Assembly: GCF_021531595.1 (NCBI RefSeq)
Contig: NZ_JADYUD010000009.1
Coordinates: 1 to 64,000, forward strand
From: Fusobacterium perfoetens
Lineage (GTDB): Bacteria > Fusobacteriota > Fusobacteriia > Fusobacteriales > Fusobacteriaceae
Direction of reading: 5' to 3'
DNA length: 64,000 bases
The position numbers and the translations under genes were made by a program. The notes below the pieces were generated by a model. It was not told the DNA's origin. It saw nothing but the letters and a program-made list of their open reading frames with translations, and searched no databases. This document shows, piece by piece, positions 33,715-42,588 of this stretch (its first letter is position 1; every line of letters starts with the position of its first letter).

Positions 33715-34500
33715 ATGAAAATAGTAGTTTGTATAAAACAGGTTCCAGATACAACTGAGATAAAATTAGATCCAGTAAAAGGAACACTTATCAGAGATGG
33801 AGTTCCTAGTATAATGAACCCAGATGATAAAGGTGGATTAGAAGAAGCATTAAAATTAAAAGATAAATACGGAGCTCATGTAACAGTAATAACAATGGGA
33901 CCTCCTCAAGCAGAAGCAATCTTAAGAGAAGCATTTGCAATGGGTGCTGACAGAGCAATCTTAGTAACAGACAGAAAATTTGGAGGAGCAGATACACTTG
34001 CAACTTCAAATACTCTAGCTGCAGCATTAAGAAATGTAGAAGCAGATTTAATAATAGCTGGAAGACAAGCTATTGACGGAGATACTGCACAAGTTGGTCC
34101 ACAAATTGCTGAACACTTAGGATTACCTCAAGTATCTTATGTAAAAGAAATGGAATACAATAAAGAAGACAATTCATTAACAATTAAAAGAGTTGTAGAA
34201 GACGGATACTACTTAGTAAACGTTCAATTACCAGCACTAGTAACAGTTTTATCAGAAGCTAACTCTCCAAGATATATGAGAGTAAAAGGAATAGTAGAAG
34301 CTTTTGACAGAGAAGTAGAAGTATGGACAGCAGATAACATAACTGTTGACCCAGCTGTAATAGGACTAGCTGGTTCTCCAACTAAAGTTAAAAAATCATT
34401 TACTAAGGGAGCTAAACAAGCTGGTAAAGTATTTGAATTAGATACAAAAGAAGCTGTTAACTTAATTATAGAAAAATTAAAAGAAAAGTTTGTTATTTAG
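33715..34500 (+). CDS. etfB: Electron transfer flavoprotein subunit beta
   Basis: About 261 residues. Starts MKIVVCIKQVPDTTEIKLDP; GAHVTVITMGPPQAE and LIIAGRQAIDGDTAQVGPQ are the nucleotide-binding blocks; VNVQLPALVTVLSEANSPRY is the beta-subunit signature. GGAGG at 33702-33706 selects ATG 33715 over upstream in-frame starts. In Bcd/Etf complexes EtfB holds the bifurcating FAD. Confidence 0.95.
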   Translation: MKIVVCIKQVPDTTEIKLDPVKGTLIRDGVPSIMNPDDKGGLEEALKLKDKYGAHVTVITMGPPQAEAILREAFAMGADRAILVTDRKFGGADTLATSNTLAAALRNVEADLIIAGRQAIDGDTAQVGPQIAEHLGLPQVSYVKEMEYNKEDNSLTIKRVVEDGYYLVNVQLPALVTVLSEANSPRYMRVKGIVEAFDREVEVWTADNITVDPAVIGLAGSPTKVKKSFTKGAKQAGKVFELDTKEAVNLIIEKLKEKFVI

Positions 34501-34538
34501 TTTAATAACGAGAACCTTAGGAAAAAGGAGATAGGATA

Positions 34539-35549
34539 ATGAATTTAAATGATTATAAAGGAATATTAGTATTCGCAGAACAAAGAGACGGGGTAATTCA
34601 AAATGTTGGTTTAGAATTAATCGGAAAAGCTAAAGAACTTGCTGAGAAATTAGAAGTTCCAGTAACTGCAGCTTTAATAGGAGATAATGTAGAAGGATTA
34701 GCAAAAACATTAATAGAATATGGAGCAGATAGAGTTTTAGTAGTAAATGATGCAAGACTTGCTATATATGATACTGAAGCTTATGCACAAGTATTCAAAG
34801 CAATAATAGATGCTAAAAAACCTGAAATAGTATTATTCGGGGCAACAACATTAGGAAGAGACTTAGCACCAAGAGTATCTTCAAGAATGAATACAGGACT
34901 TACAGCAGACTGTACAAAACTTGAAATTTCTGATGAAACTAAAGGACTTGAAATGACAAGACCTGCTTTCGGTGGAAACCTAATGGCAACAATCATTTGT
35001 CCAGATCACAGACCTCAAATGTCAACTGTAAGACCTGGAGTTATGCAAAAATTAGAAAGAGTTGAAGGAAGAGAAGGAGAAGTTGAAAACTTCCATGTAT
35101 CTTTAGATACTTCAAAAATGAAAGTAAAAGTACTTCAAGTAGTAAAAGAAACTTCTAACAAAGTAGATATATCTGAAGCTAAAATCCTTGTATCTGGAGG
35201 AAGAGGAATCGGATCAGCAGAAAACTTTGCAGCATTAGAAGCAGTAGCAAAACAAATAGGAGCAACAGTATCTGCATCAAGAGCAGCTGTTGATGCTGGA
35301 TATATTGAACATGACAGACAAGTAGGACAAACTGGTAAAACAGTTAGACCTGATATCTATTTTGCATGCGGAATTTCAGGAGCAATCCAACACGTTGCAG
35401 GTATGGAAGAATCTGAATATATAGTAGCTATCAACAAAGATAAAGATGCTCCAATATTTGGAATAGCAGATTTAGGAATTGTAGGAGACGCTAACAAAAT
35501 AGCTCCATTATTAGCTGAAGAATTAAAAAAAGCAATAGAAGCTAAATAG
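34539..35549 (+). CDS. etfA: Electron transfer flavoprotein subunit alpha
   Basis: 336 residues. ILVSGGRGIGSAENF, ASRAAVDAGYIEHDRQVGQTG and PDIYFACGISGAIQHVAGM form the FAD-binding C-terminal domain. It has no ferredoxin-type N-terminal extension. AAAAGGAG ribosome site. Last gene before a strong terminator, so the operon ends here without crt or hbd. Confidence 0.96.
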   Translation: MNLNDYKGILVFAEQRDGVIQNVGLELIGKAKELAEKLEVPVTAALIGDNVEGLAKTLIEYGADRVLVVNDARLAIYDTEAYAQVFKAIIDAKKPEIVLFGATTLGRDLAPRVSSRMNTGLTADCTKLEISDETKGLEMTRPAFGGNLMATIICPDHRPQMSTVRPGVMQKLERVEGREGEVENFHVSLDTSKMKVKVLQVVKETSNKVDISEAKILVSGGRGIGSAENFAALEAVAKQIGATVSASRAAVDAGYIEHDRQVGQTGKTVRPDIYFACGISGAIQHVAGMEESEYIVAINKDKDAPIFGIADLGIVGDANKIAPLLAEELKKAIEAK

Positions 35550-35567
35550 TCTTAAAATAACTTTTCA

Positions 35568-35595
35568 AGAGAGCAGGTAACTGCTCTCTTTTTTT
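35568..35595 (+). terminator. Terminator of the thl-bcd-etf operon
   Basis: Perfect 9-bp stem AGAGAGCAG / CTGCTCTCT with a GTAA tetraloop and six or more T. Confidence 0.95.
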
Positions 35596-35626
35596 ATAAA
35601 TTTTTATTAAAAAGGTGATTGAGATT

Positions 35627-36316
35627 ATGTTTTCTGATATTAGAGAAGAACTAGAAAAGATGTCTGATATAGATTATAAAAAATTTATAGAAAATTTAAC
35701 TCCAGGAGTGGAAAATATTCTGGGAGTACGAACTTCTGATTTGAGAAAAATAAGTAAAAAAATAAAAGAGAATGAAAATTGGAAAGAATATATTCTTGAT
35801 GAAAATATAGTGTATTACGAAGAAGTGATGCTTCAAGGAATGTTGATAGGATTTATAAAAGATTGTGAAGAAATGGTGAAGTATACAGAGTTGTTTATTC
35901 CTAGAATAAATAATTGGGCTGTATGTGATAATTTTTGTGCTAATTTAAAAATAGTAAAGAAAAATAAAGAGAAGATATGGAAATTTTTAGAGAAATATTT
36001 CTTGAGCAGGAAAGAATATGAAATTAGATTTGCTGTGGTTATGTCTTTGAAGTATTTTATTGAAGAGGAATATCTTGATAAAATTTTTGAAAAAATTGAT
36101 AACTTAAAAAATTCTGAATATTATGTTCAAATGGGAGTGGCATGGACTGTTGCAGAGTGTTTTATTAAATATAGAGATAAAACTTTGGAATATTTGAAGA
36201 ATAATAAACTTGATGATTTTACTTTTAATAAAACAATTCAAAAAATATGCGAATCAGAAAGAGTGGATAAAGAAATTAAACTGTATTTAAAAAAATTTAA
36301 AAATTTAAGAATATAA
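35627..36316 (+). CDS. DNA alkylation repair protein (AlkD-like HEAT-repeat glycosylase)
   Basis: About 229 residues, helical HEAT-like repeats throughout. GVRTSDLRKISKKIKE (near 28-43), INNWAVCDNFC and VAWTVAECFIKY match the COG4912/AlkD family of N3/N7-alkylpurine glycosylases. ATG 35627 is chosen because AAAGGTG lies at good distance, the longer GTG frame overlapping that site. Cys/Trp in the WAVCDNF segment correspond to the region lining the DNA pocket. Single gene. Confidence 0.88.
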   Translation: MFSDIREELEKMSDIDYKKFIENLTPGVENILGVRTSDLRKISKKIKENENWKEYILDENIVYYEEVMLQGMLIGFIKDCEEMVKYTELFIPRINNWAVCDNFCANLKIVKKNKEKIWKFLEKYFLSRKEYEIRFAVVMSLKYFIEEEYLDKIFEKIDNLKNSEYYVQMGVAWTVAECFIKYRDKTLEYLKNNKLDDFTFNKTIQKICESERVDKEIKLYLKKFKNLRI

Positions 36317-36356
36317 AATAAAAATTACATTAAAATATTAAAGTTGAATGTTTTTA

Positions 36357-36470
36357 GAGGATGCATTTTAAGAGGCTCTAAAAGCCATTTTGCAATCTTT
36401 AAAAGAAGTTTAATATAAATCTCGTAAGAATACACAAAAAGCTTTTAAAAGAGGATTAGAGAGCTTATAG
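36357..36470 (+). pseudogene. Possible decayed coding fragment
   Basis: One frame reads EDAF*EALKAILQSLKEV*YKS then RKNTQKAFKRGLESL*, helix-like peptide with three stops inside 38 codons and no ribosome site. It may be a degraded gene remnant in the 234-bp gap before the HAD gene, or chance. Family not recognised. Confidence 0.2.
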
Positions 36471-36550
36471 AAAAAATAAAAGGGAAATATTGTAAAAAAT
36501 AATTTTTTTGATAATATTTTTATAAAATATACTTTTGAGGAGAGAATTTT

Positions 36551-37237
36551 ATGATTGATACAATTTTGTTTGATTTAGATAATACTATATTTGATTTTAC
36601 AAAAGCGGAAGGGATAGCTCTTACAAAAACCCTTGAGGAACTTGGGATAAAGCCAGAAAAAAGAACTTTAGAACTTTACAGTAAGATAAATCTTATGCAA
36701 TGGAAACTTCTTGAGGAGAAAAAGATAACAAGATCTCAGCTAAAAACGAGAAGATATCAACTTCTTTTTGATGAAATAGGGGTAGATTGTTCAGCAGAAA
36801 AAGCTGCAGAAATTTATGAGTTCTTTTTATCTCAGGGGCATTATTTTATAGAGGGAGCAGAGGAAGTTTTAAATGATTTATGTAAAAAATACAAGCTTTA
36901 TATAATAACAAATGGGATAGCAAGGGTTCAAAAAGGAAGAATTAAAAGTGCACGGCTAGAAAGATTTTTTAAAGATATTTTTATATCAGAGGAAATAGGA
37001 TATGATAAGCCGAGTGCAGAATATTTTGAGAACTGTTTTAGAAATATTCCTGAATTTTGTAGAGAAAAAGCTGTCATTATAGGGGACAGCCTTTCTTCAG
37101 ATATTCAAGGTGGAATAAATGTAAATGTTAGAACTATATGGTTTAATCCTAAAAAATCTGAAAATAGTTCTCAGCTAAAACCTGATTATGAAATTACTGA
37201 TTTAAAAGAAATAGAAAAAATAATAGAAAAAATATAA
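36551..37237 (+). CDS. HAD-superfamily phosphatase, YjjG-like
   Basis: 228 residues. HAD motif I FDLDNTIFD (7-15), motif II LYIITNGIARVQ, motif III Lys in GYDKPSAEYF and motif IV IIGDSLSSDIQGG are complete. The cap domain and overall similarity fit the YjjG noncanonical pyrimidine nucleotidases. Predicted cytosolic house-cleaning phosphatase. GAGGAG ribosome site; own terminator. Confidence 0.88.
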   Translation: MIDTILFDLDNTIFDFTKAEGIALTKTLEELGIKPEKRTLELYSKINLMQWKLLEEKKITRSQLKTRRYQLLFDEIGVDCSAEKAAEIYEFFLSQGHYFIEGAEEVLNDLCKKYKLYIITNGIARVQKGRIKSARLERFFKDIFISEEIGYDKPSAEYFENCFRNIPEFCREKAVIIGDSLSSDIQGGINVNVRTIWFNPKKSENSSQLKPDYEITDLKEIEKIIEKI

Positions 37238-37240
37238 AGG

Positions 37241-37266
37241 AAAGGCACAGATGTATCTGTGCCTTT
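37241..37266. terminator. Bidirectional terminator
   Basis: Perfect 11-bp stem AAAGGCACAGA / TCTGTGCCTTT with TGTA loop between convergent genes. Confidence 0.9.
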
Positions 37267-37279
37267 TGTAGAATTAGTA

Positions 37280-37924
37280 TTATTGTAAAACTTCAATAGT
37301 AACTCTTCTGTTCATTTCTCTTCCAGCAGCTGTTTCATTAGAAGCTACGGGCATATCAGGTCCCATTCCAAGAGCATTCATTCTTTCAGGAGAAACACCT
37401 TGAGAGATTAAGTAGTTTCTTACGCTGTATGCTCTTTGTTGAGAAAGGTTAAGGTTATAATTATAAGAACCTGTATTGTCAGTATAACCTACAATTCTTA
37501 TTCTTGAACTAGGATAATTATTTAAAACATATGCGATAGAATTTAAAGGTCTTGCAAATTCAGGCTTGATTTGAGCTTGATTTGTTTTAAAAGTTAATCC
37601 TCCAGGAAGAGTAAGAAGAATAGAGCTTCCTGTGTTAACAATTCCAACACCAGAATTAGCTAAAACATTTCTGAATTCATTTTCTTGTCTTTGCATTGAA
37701 GAACCAACAGCAGTTCCTAATAATGCTCCTGCAGCAGCTCCAATAAGAGTTCCTTTAGTATTTCCTCCTATAGCTTGACCAGCAAGAGCTCCTGCAGCAG
37801 CTCCTCCAAGAGCTCCTCCAGCTGTATATGAAGTAGAACCTTCAGGTCTTACAAATCCACTTGAACATCCTGCTAAAAGTGTAGAAGCCAGAAGAAAACT
37901 TACAACTATTTTTTTATTTTTCAT
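37280..37924 (-). CDS. OmpA family lipoprotein (glycine zipper plus OmpA C-domain)
   Basis: 214 residues. Lipoprotein signal with lipobox LLAGC (Cys near residue 20). A glycine-zipper segment (residues ~36-75, ALGGAAAGALAGQAIGG) is followed by an OmpA-like peptidoglycan-binding domain with VGYTDNTGSYNYNLNLSQQR and the conserved Asp/Arg pair. YiaD-like outer-membrane anchor to peptidoglycan. AGGAGG ribosome site. Single gene. Confidence 0.93.
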   Translation of the reverse strand: MKNKKIVVSFLLASTLLAGCSSGFVRPEGSTSYTAGGALGGAAAGALAGQAIGGNTKGTLIGAAAGALLGTAVGSSMQRQENEFRNVLANSGVGIVNTGSSILLTLPGGLTFKTNQAQIKPEFARPLNSIAYVLNNYPSSRIRIVGYTDNTGSYNYNLNLSQQRAYSVRNYLISQGVSPERMNALGMGPDMPVASNETAAGREMNRRVTIEVLQ

Positions 37925-38112
37925 AATTTAATACCTCCTGCAACAAAATTTTTGTGAGTCTATATAAAAAATTTAAAAAAATTTACAAAATTTTTATATA
38001 TTTTTATTTTATCATACTAAGAAAGCAATATTCAAGTTATTTAGAAAAGTATTGAAAATAAAAGGATGGATAAAATAATAAAAAATTTTTTAAAAAAAAT
38101 TAAAAAAATTTG

Positions 38113-38141
38113 TTGACAGAATTTTATATCTATGGTATCAT
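38113..38141 (+). promoter_or_regulatory. Strong promoter of tRNA array 2
   Basis: TTGACA (38113-38118), 17 bp, TATCAT (38136-38141), part of the 48-bp block shared with array 1. The remaining gap 37925-38108 is AT-rich and should carry the promoter of the OmpA gene on the minus strand. Confidence 0.9.
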
Positions 38142-38162
38142 TACTCTTGTCTTAAGGGACGT

Positions 38163-38239
38163 CGGAATATAGCGCAGTCCGGTAGCGCACCTGCCTTGGG
38201 AGCAGGGGGCCGCAAGTTCGAATCTTGCTATTCCGACCA
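38163..38239 (+). tRNA. tRNA-Pro (TGG)
   Basis: Anticodon TGG in loop CTTGGGA; acceptor CGGAATA/TATTCCG; encoded CCA. Confidence 0.96.
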
Positions 38240-38242
38240 GAT

Positions 38243-38318
<76 letters not shown>

Positions 38319-38323
38319 TTTTT

Positions 38324-38400
<77 letters not shown>

Positions 38401-38412
38401 TTATTTAAAAGT

Positions 38413-38489
38413 GGTGGCTATAGTTCAGTTGGTAGAGCGCCAGTTTGTGGCACTGGTTGTCGCGAGTTCAAGTCTCGTTAGCCACCCCA
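38413..38489 (+). tRNA. tRNA-His (GTG)
   Basis: Anticodon GTG in loop TTGTGGC; encoded G-1 at 38413 pairs with C73, the His identity feature; encoded CCA. Confidence 0.96.
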
Positions 38490-38498
38490 ACTTAATAT

Positions 38499-38574
38499 GC
38501 GTCATTAGCTCAGTAGGTAGAGCACACGACTTTTAATCGTGTTGTCACTGGTTCAAATCCAGTATGACGCACCA
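38499..38574 (+). tRNA. tRNA-Lys (TTT), second copy
   Basis: Anticodon TTT; identical to 6179-6254. Confidence 0.96.
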
Positions 38575-38582
38575 ATAAATAT

Positions 38583-38666
38583 GCGAGGATGGCGGAATTG
38601 GCAGACGCGCTAGACTTAGGATCTAGTGTCTCCGACGTGAGGGTTCAAGTCCCTCTCTTCGCACCA
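38583..38666 (+). tRNA. tRNA-Leu (TAG)
   Basis: Anticodon TAG in loop CTTAGGA; class-II variable arm; acceptor GCGAGGA/TCTTCGC; encoded CCA. Reads CUN codons, which are frequent in the ordinary genes of this window. Confidence 0.95.
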
Positions 38667-38679
38667 TTTAAAAACTAAG

Positions 38680-38704
38680 CTGTTGAGAAATCAACAGTTT
38701 TTTT
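38680..38704 (+). terminator. Terminator of tRNA array 2
   Basis: Perfect 7-bp stem CTGTTGA / TCAACAG with GAAA tetraloop and seven T. Confidence 0.93.
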
Positions 38705-38777
38705 ATTTTTTGTATTAAAGAAAAAATAAAAACTGGGGATGTTTTAAATTAAAAAAATATAGCAACCCCAGTAAAAT

Positions 38778-39833
38778 TTATTTCTTTTTAATAGAAATAA
38801 TCATATTTGAAATACTTTTATCAAGAGAGAAAAAATCTGATTTATACTCTTCATAAAAATCATTTTCAGGTATATAAATATATACCTTTTCATTTTTAAT
38901 ATTTAAAAATTTAAAATTTCCATTTTCATTTGTAGTAGATTTATCTAAAAGAGCTCCTTTTTGAGAAAAGAGATAAATTTCAAGTTCTCTAACAGGAAGG
39001 ATTTCATTTGCAACAGTTCCTGAAATAAAATATGTTTTTTTGTTTAGAGTAAAAGTTTTTAAAGAAATTGTATCTTTTCTAGAAAATTTTCCAATAAATC
39101 CTCTTGAATCATATCCTTCCTTTGAAATTTTCATAGAAGTAATTCCTTCTTTAAGAAAAATAGTAAAATTTCCATTTTTATCAGAATAAACTGTTTTATT
39201 TTCTTTATTGTTTGAAACAAGAATTTCTACATAAGGAACAGATTGCCCACTATTATTCAGAACCTTTCCTTTTATTTTTCCAGGAGATTTTTCTACAGGT
39301 ATAGGTATATTATATGACTTATTTGGTTGAGAAAAATTAAAAGTATTTTTTTCTTCTAAAACTTCATACCCAAATTGTGAACTGATAATAAGATAGTTTT
39401 CAGGAGGAAGATTAATAGAATATCTTCCTTCATCTGAACTTACAGCAGAGTATTCTCTTCCCATAGAATCAGCGAATGTTATTTTAATATTTTTTAAAGG
39501 TTTTTTATTTTCTGTAATAACACCTTCAATGAAAATAGATTTTTTAGGAACAAATGATATATCAAAGCTTCTGTCATCAGTTATATAGAATTTTTTAAAG
39601 AGATATCTATCTTTTCCATCGTAAAATCCAAAAAGATAAATTCCATCTTTTAATATTACTTTTACATCTTTTTTGTTAAAGTCAATGGTGGTAAGGTTTC
39701 CTATTGAATCTATATCAGCATTACTATAATAAATAATACCAGAGTCAATATCAAAATGAAATTCTATTTCAACTTCTTTAGAATAAGAAAAAATAGAAAT
39801 TAGAAAGCATATACAAATTAAAAATTTTTTCAT
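38778..39833 (-). CDS. Secreted protein with three carboxypeptidase-regulatory-like repeats
   Basis: 351 residues with a signal peptide (FLICICFLISIFSYS). Three Ig-like beta-sandwich repeats of the CarboxypepD_reg type are visible: about 100-158 (FIEGVITENKKPLKNIKITF), 185-245 (GKIKGKVLNNSGQSVPYVEI) and 268-330 (FISGTVANEILPVRELEIYL), each with a D/N-E-G/K-G-x-F/Y turn. The N-terminal ~95 residues are also strand-rich. Such proteins are surface or periplasmic scaffolds; no enzymatic site is seen. Single gene, no obvious partner. Confidence 0.75.
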   Translation of the reverse strand: MKKFLICICFLISIFSYSKEVEIEFHFDIDSGIIYYSNADIDSIGNLTTIDFNKKDVKVILKDGIYLFGFYDGKDRYLFKKFYITDDRSFDISFVPKKSIFIEGVITENKKPLKNIKITFADSMGREYSAVSSDEGRYSINLPPENYLIISSQFGYEVLEEKNTFNFSQPNKSYNIPIPVEKSPGKIKGKVLNNSGQSVPYVEILVSNNKENKTVYSDKNGNFTIFLKEGITSMKISKEGYDSRGFIGKFSRKDTISLKTFTLNKKTYFISGTVANEILPVRELEIYLFSQKGALLDKSTTNENGNFKFLNIKNEKVYIYIPENDFYEEYKSDFFSLDKSISNMIISIKKK

Positions 39834-39952
39834 AAAATAGCTCCGTGAATTATTTTTGCTTTATATCTTAAATATAATTTTATTGATGTTTCAATAAAAT
39901 TATATCATTTTTCCATCTTGTGACCAATTTTATTTTAAAGTTTACTGTTTTG

Positions 39953-39961
39953 TGTTATAAT
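39953..39961 (+). promoter_or_regulatory. Extended -10 promoter of the DUF1694-murA operon
   Basis: TGT-TATAAT (39953-39961) with a poor -35 (TTTTAA, 39933-39938) at 17 bp. It lies 46 bp before the first gene of a long same-strand run. Confidence 0.5.
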
Positions 39962-40007
39962 TATTATAAAAACTTGATGCTTAAATCAGAAAGGAATATA
40001 GTACAGA

Positions 40008-40568
40008 ATGGAACTATTTGATGAAAAAGAAAAGGCAAGAATAAAATTTCAGCAGGTTCAAGTAGAGAAAAACTATTTCCTTGGAGAATTTAAAGAAAAT
40101 GTAATTCTTGCAGTGAAAAAACAGGAACTGGATGGGAAAATGCTTAGAGAGGTTGCTGCTGCAATGAAAAGAGAAGATGCTGTTCTTTTGAAAATAAGCA
40201 GAAACATTCCTCTTAAAAAGGTTAAGGTATATATAGATGAAGCTGAGAAAATTGGAATAAAGTACAGGCTTGTTGACGGTCTTTCTTTTGTGGGAGAAGT
40301 GGGGCTTGTAGTTGTTTCCAAACTTTCTTTTGATAATGCAGATAAAGATGTAATTCTTGAGAAAAGAAGCCAGCCTTATGAAGATTTAGGACTTCCTGCT
40401 TGTTTTTCAAAATATGAGGGGCAAAGAATATGCAGAAAGCATTTTACAATGCTTTTGGATAAGATACCTCTTTATGCAGAGCGTTTTGATAAATTAGATA
40501 TTTTGGACAGGATGATTGGGAAAAAATGCCCAATATGTGAAGAGGAAAGGAAAGGTAATAAGGAATAA
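40008..40568 (+). CDS. DUF1694 (YueI-like) protein with C-terminal Cys motif
   Basis: 186 residues. The first part ([20 protein letters not shown], residues ~22-41) and [19 protein letters not shown] resemble the YueI/DUF1694 family of unknown function. The C-terminal part has C-x5-...-C-x3-H ([16 protein letters not shown]) and CPICEE, a probable zinc-binding element not expected in the classic Firmicute YueI. It overlaps murA by one base (TAATG), so it is translationally coupled to cell-wall synthesis. Confidence 0.65.
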   Translation: MELFDEKEKARIKFQQVQVEKNYFLGEFKENVILAVKKQELDGKMLREVAAAMKREDAVLLKISRNIPLKKVKVYIDEAEKIGIKYRLVDGLSFVGEVGLVVVSKLSFDNADKDVILEKRSQPYEDLGLPACFSKYEGQRICRKHFTMLLDKIPLYAERFDKLDILDRMIGKKCPICEEERKGNKE

Positions 40569-41848
40569 TGGCGGTAGAAGCTTTTAAAGTAAAAGGTGGG
40601 AAAAAACTTAAAGGAATTTTGGAGGTAGAGGGAGCTAAAAATGCAGCTCTGCCTATTTTTATTGCAACACTTATAGAGAGAGGAACATATATTCTTAATA
40701 ATGTTCCTGATCTTATGGATATAAGGACACTTATAAAACTTTTAGAAAGCCTTGGACTTTCTATAGAAAAACTTGATAAAAATAATTATAAGATTATAAA
40801 CAGTGGGCTGAGAAGTTTGGAAGCTTCTTATGAGCTTGTAAAAAAAATGAGAGCCTCTTTTCTTGTTATGGGACCTATGCTTGCCCATTGTGGAAGGGGA
40901 AGAGTTTCTCTTCCTGGAGGCTGTGCAATTGGAGCAAGACCAGTTGATCTTCACTTAAAAGGATTTGAAGCCTTGGGAGTTGAAATTACAATAGATCATG
41001 GTTATGTTGAAGGAAAAGTTTTGGAAGGGACAAAGCTTAAAGGGAATAAAATAGTTTTAGATTTTCCAAGTGTAGGAGCAACAGAAAATATTATAATGGC
41101 AGCAGTAAGAGCTGAGGGAGTTACAATTATAGAAAATGCTGCAAGAGAACCTGAAATAGATGATTTATGCCATTTCCTTAATAAAATGGGAGCAAAAATA
41201 GAAGGAATAGGTGGAGGAAGATTAGAAATAACTGGAGTTGAAAAACTTACACCATGTGAATACAGTGTTATGGCAGACAGAATTGTTGCAGGAACTTTTG
41301 TTATTGCAGCTGTAATGTTTGATGGAGATATAGAAGTTAAGGGAGTAGATCCTAAATGTCTTGAAAGTTTTCTTATGAAGCTCAATGAAATGGGAGTGAC
41401 TTACGAGATAAAAGACGGAATATTTAAAGTAACCTCTAAACTTAAAGATCTTAAACCAGTGAAAGTTACAACAATGCCATATCCAGGATTCCCTACAGAT
41501 TTACAGTCTCCTATGATGACTCTTATGTGCCTTATAAAAGGAAGCAGTGAAATAAAAGAAACAATTTTTGAAAACAGATTTATGCATGTACCTGAACTAA
41601 ACAGAATGGGATGTGATATTTCAACAGAAGGAAATATGGCAGTAATAAATGGAATAGAAAATTTTTCTTCTGCTAAAGTAATGGCAAGTGATTTAAGAGC
41701 AGGAGCTTCTCTTATTTTAGCTGCACTTAAAGCAGAGGGAGAAAGTGTTGTAAACAGAATATATCATGTTGACAGAGGATACGAGAAACTTGAACTTAGA
41801 CTGAAAGCTCTTGGTGCTGATATAGAGAGAATAAAAGAAGAAGTATAA
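40568..41848 (+). CDS. murA: UDP-N-acetylglucosamine 1-carboxyvinyltransferase MurA
   Basis: 426 residues; first committed step of peptidoglycan synthesis. [10 protein letters not shown] (Lys24 region), active-site Cys119 in [13 protein letters not shown] (the fosfomycin target), and [13 protein letters not shown] with catalytic Asp are present. Start overlaps the preceding stop. rlmB follows after 8 bp. Confidence 0.97.
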   Translation: MAVEAFKVKGGKKLKGILEVEGAKNAALPIFIATLIERGTYILNNVPDLMDIRTLIKLLESLGLSIEKLDKNNYKIINSGLRSLEASYELVKKMRASFLVMGPMLAHCGRGRVSLPGGCAIGARPVDLHLKGFEALGVEITIDHGYVEGKVLEGTKLKGNKIVLDFPSVGATENIIMAAVRAEGVTIIENAAREPEIDDLCHFLNKMGAKIEGIGGGRLEITGVEKLTPCEYSVMADRIVAGTFVIAAVMFDGDIEVKGVDPKCLESFLMKLNEMGVTYEIKDGIFKVTSKLKDLKPVKVTTMPYPGFPTDLQSPMMTLMCLIKGSSEIKETIFENRFMHVPELNRMGCDISTEGNMAVINGIENFSSAKVMASDLRAGASLILAALKAEGESVVNRIYHVDRGYEKLELRLKALGADIERIKEEV

Positions 41849-41856
41849 GGAGAACT

Positions 41857-42567
41857 ATGGAAAAAATAATCGGAATAAATCCAGTTATGGAAGTTTTGGA
41901 AAATAAAGATAAAAATATAGAAAAAATAGAAATTTTTCAGGGACTTAGAGAAGATAAGATTAATATAATAAAAAGAAAAGCATCTGAGAGAAATATAAAA
42001 GTTCAGTTTATAAAGAAAAAAGTAGATAACTCTCAGGGAGTTGTAGCATATATAAATTCTTATGACTATTATGTTGAAATAGGAGAATTTCTTGAAAAAG
42101 CAGCTCTTAAAGATAAGGGAATAATTCTTGTTCTTGATGGAGTTCAAGATCCAAGAAATTTTGGTGCTCTTATAAGAAGTGCAGAGATATTTGGAGTTTT
42201 AGGAATAATAATTCCTGAAAGAAATTCTGTCCATATAAATGAAACTGTTGTAAAAACTTCAACAGGAGCAATAGAATATGTGGATATAGTAAAAGTTACA
42301 AATATAAGTGATACATTAAATAATCTGAAAAAATTAGGATATTGGATATACGGAGCAGAGGGAGATGGAGCAAAAGTATACTATGAAGAAAAATATCCAG
42401 AGAAAACAGTAATAGTACTTGGAAGCGAAGGATTTGGAATCAGAAAAAAAGTTAAGGATAACTGCGATATTTTAATAAAAATTCCAATGCATGGAAAAAT
42501 AAATTCATTAAATGTATCTGTAGCAGGGGGAATATTACTTTCTGAAGTAGCAAAATCAATATACTAA
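41857..42567 (+). CDS. rlmB: 23S rRNA 2'-O-methyltransferase RlmB (TrmH/SpoU family)
   Basis: 236 residues. N-terminal substrate-binding domain, then SPOUT motifs LDGVQDPRNFGALIRSAE (motif 1), VIVLGSEGFGIRKKV (motif 2) and IPMHGKINSLNVSVAGGILL (motif 3). Methylates G2251 in the 23S P loop, or a tRNA if a TrmH paralogue. Position between murA and a sigma factor gene echoes the rlmB-sigH neighbourhood of Bacillus. Confidence 0.92.
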   Translation: MEKIIGINPVMEVLENKDKNIEKIEIFQGLREDKINIIKRKASERNIKVQFIKKKVDNSQGVVAYINSYDYYVEIGEFLEKAALKDKGIILVLDGVQDPRNFGALIRSAEIFGVLGIIIPERNSVHINETVVKTSTGAIEYVDIVKVTNISDTLNNLKKLGYWIYGAEGDGAKVYYEEKYPEKTVIVLGSEGFGIRKKVKDNCDILIKIPMHGKINSLNVSVAGGILLSEVAKSIY

Positions 42568-42588
42568 GTATATAAGGGGGTTATTTTT

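Noticed and set aside
33806-34027. Leu-rich minus-strand frame inside etfB
   Set aside because: Antisense of strongly coding sequence with no ribosome site; shadow frame.
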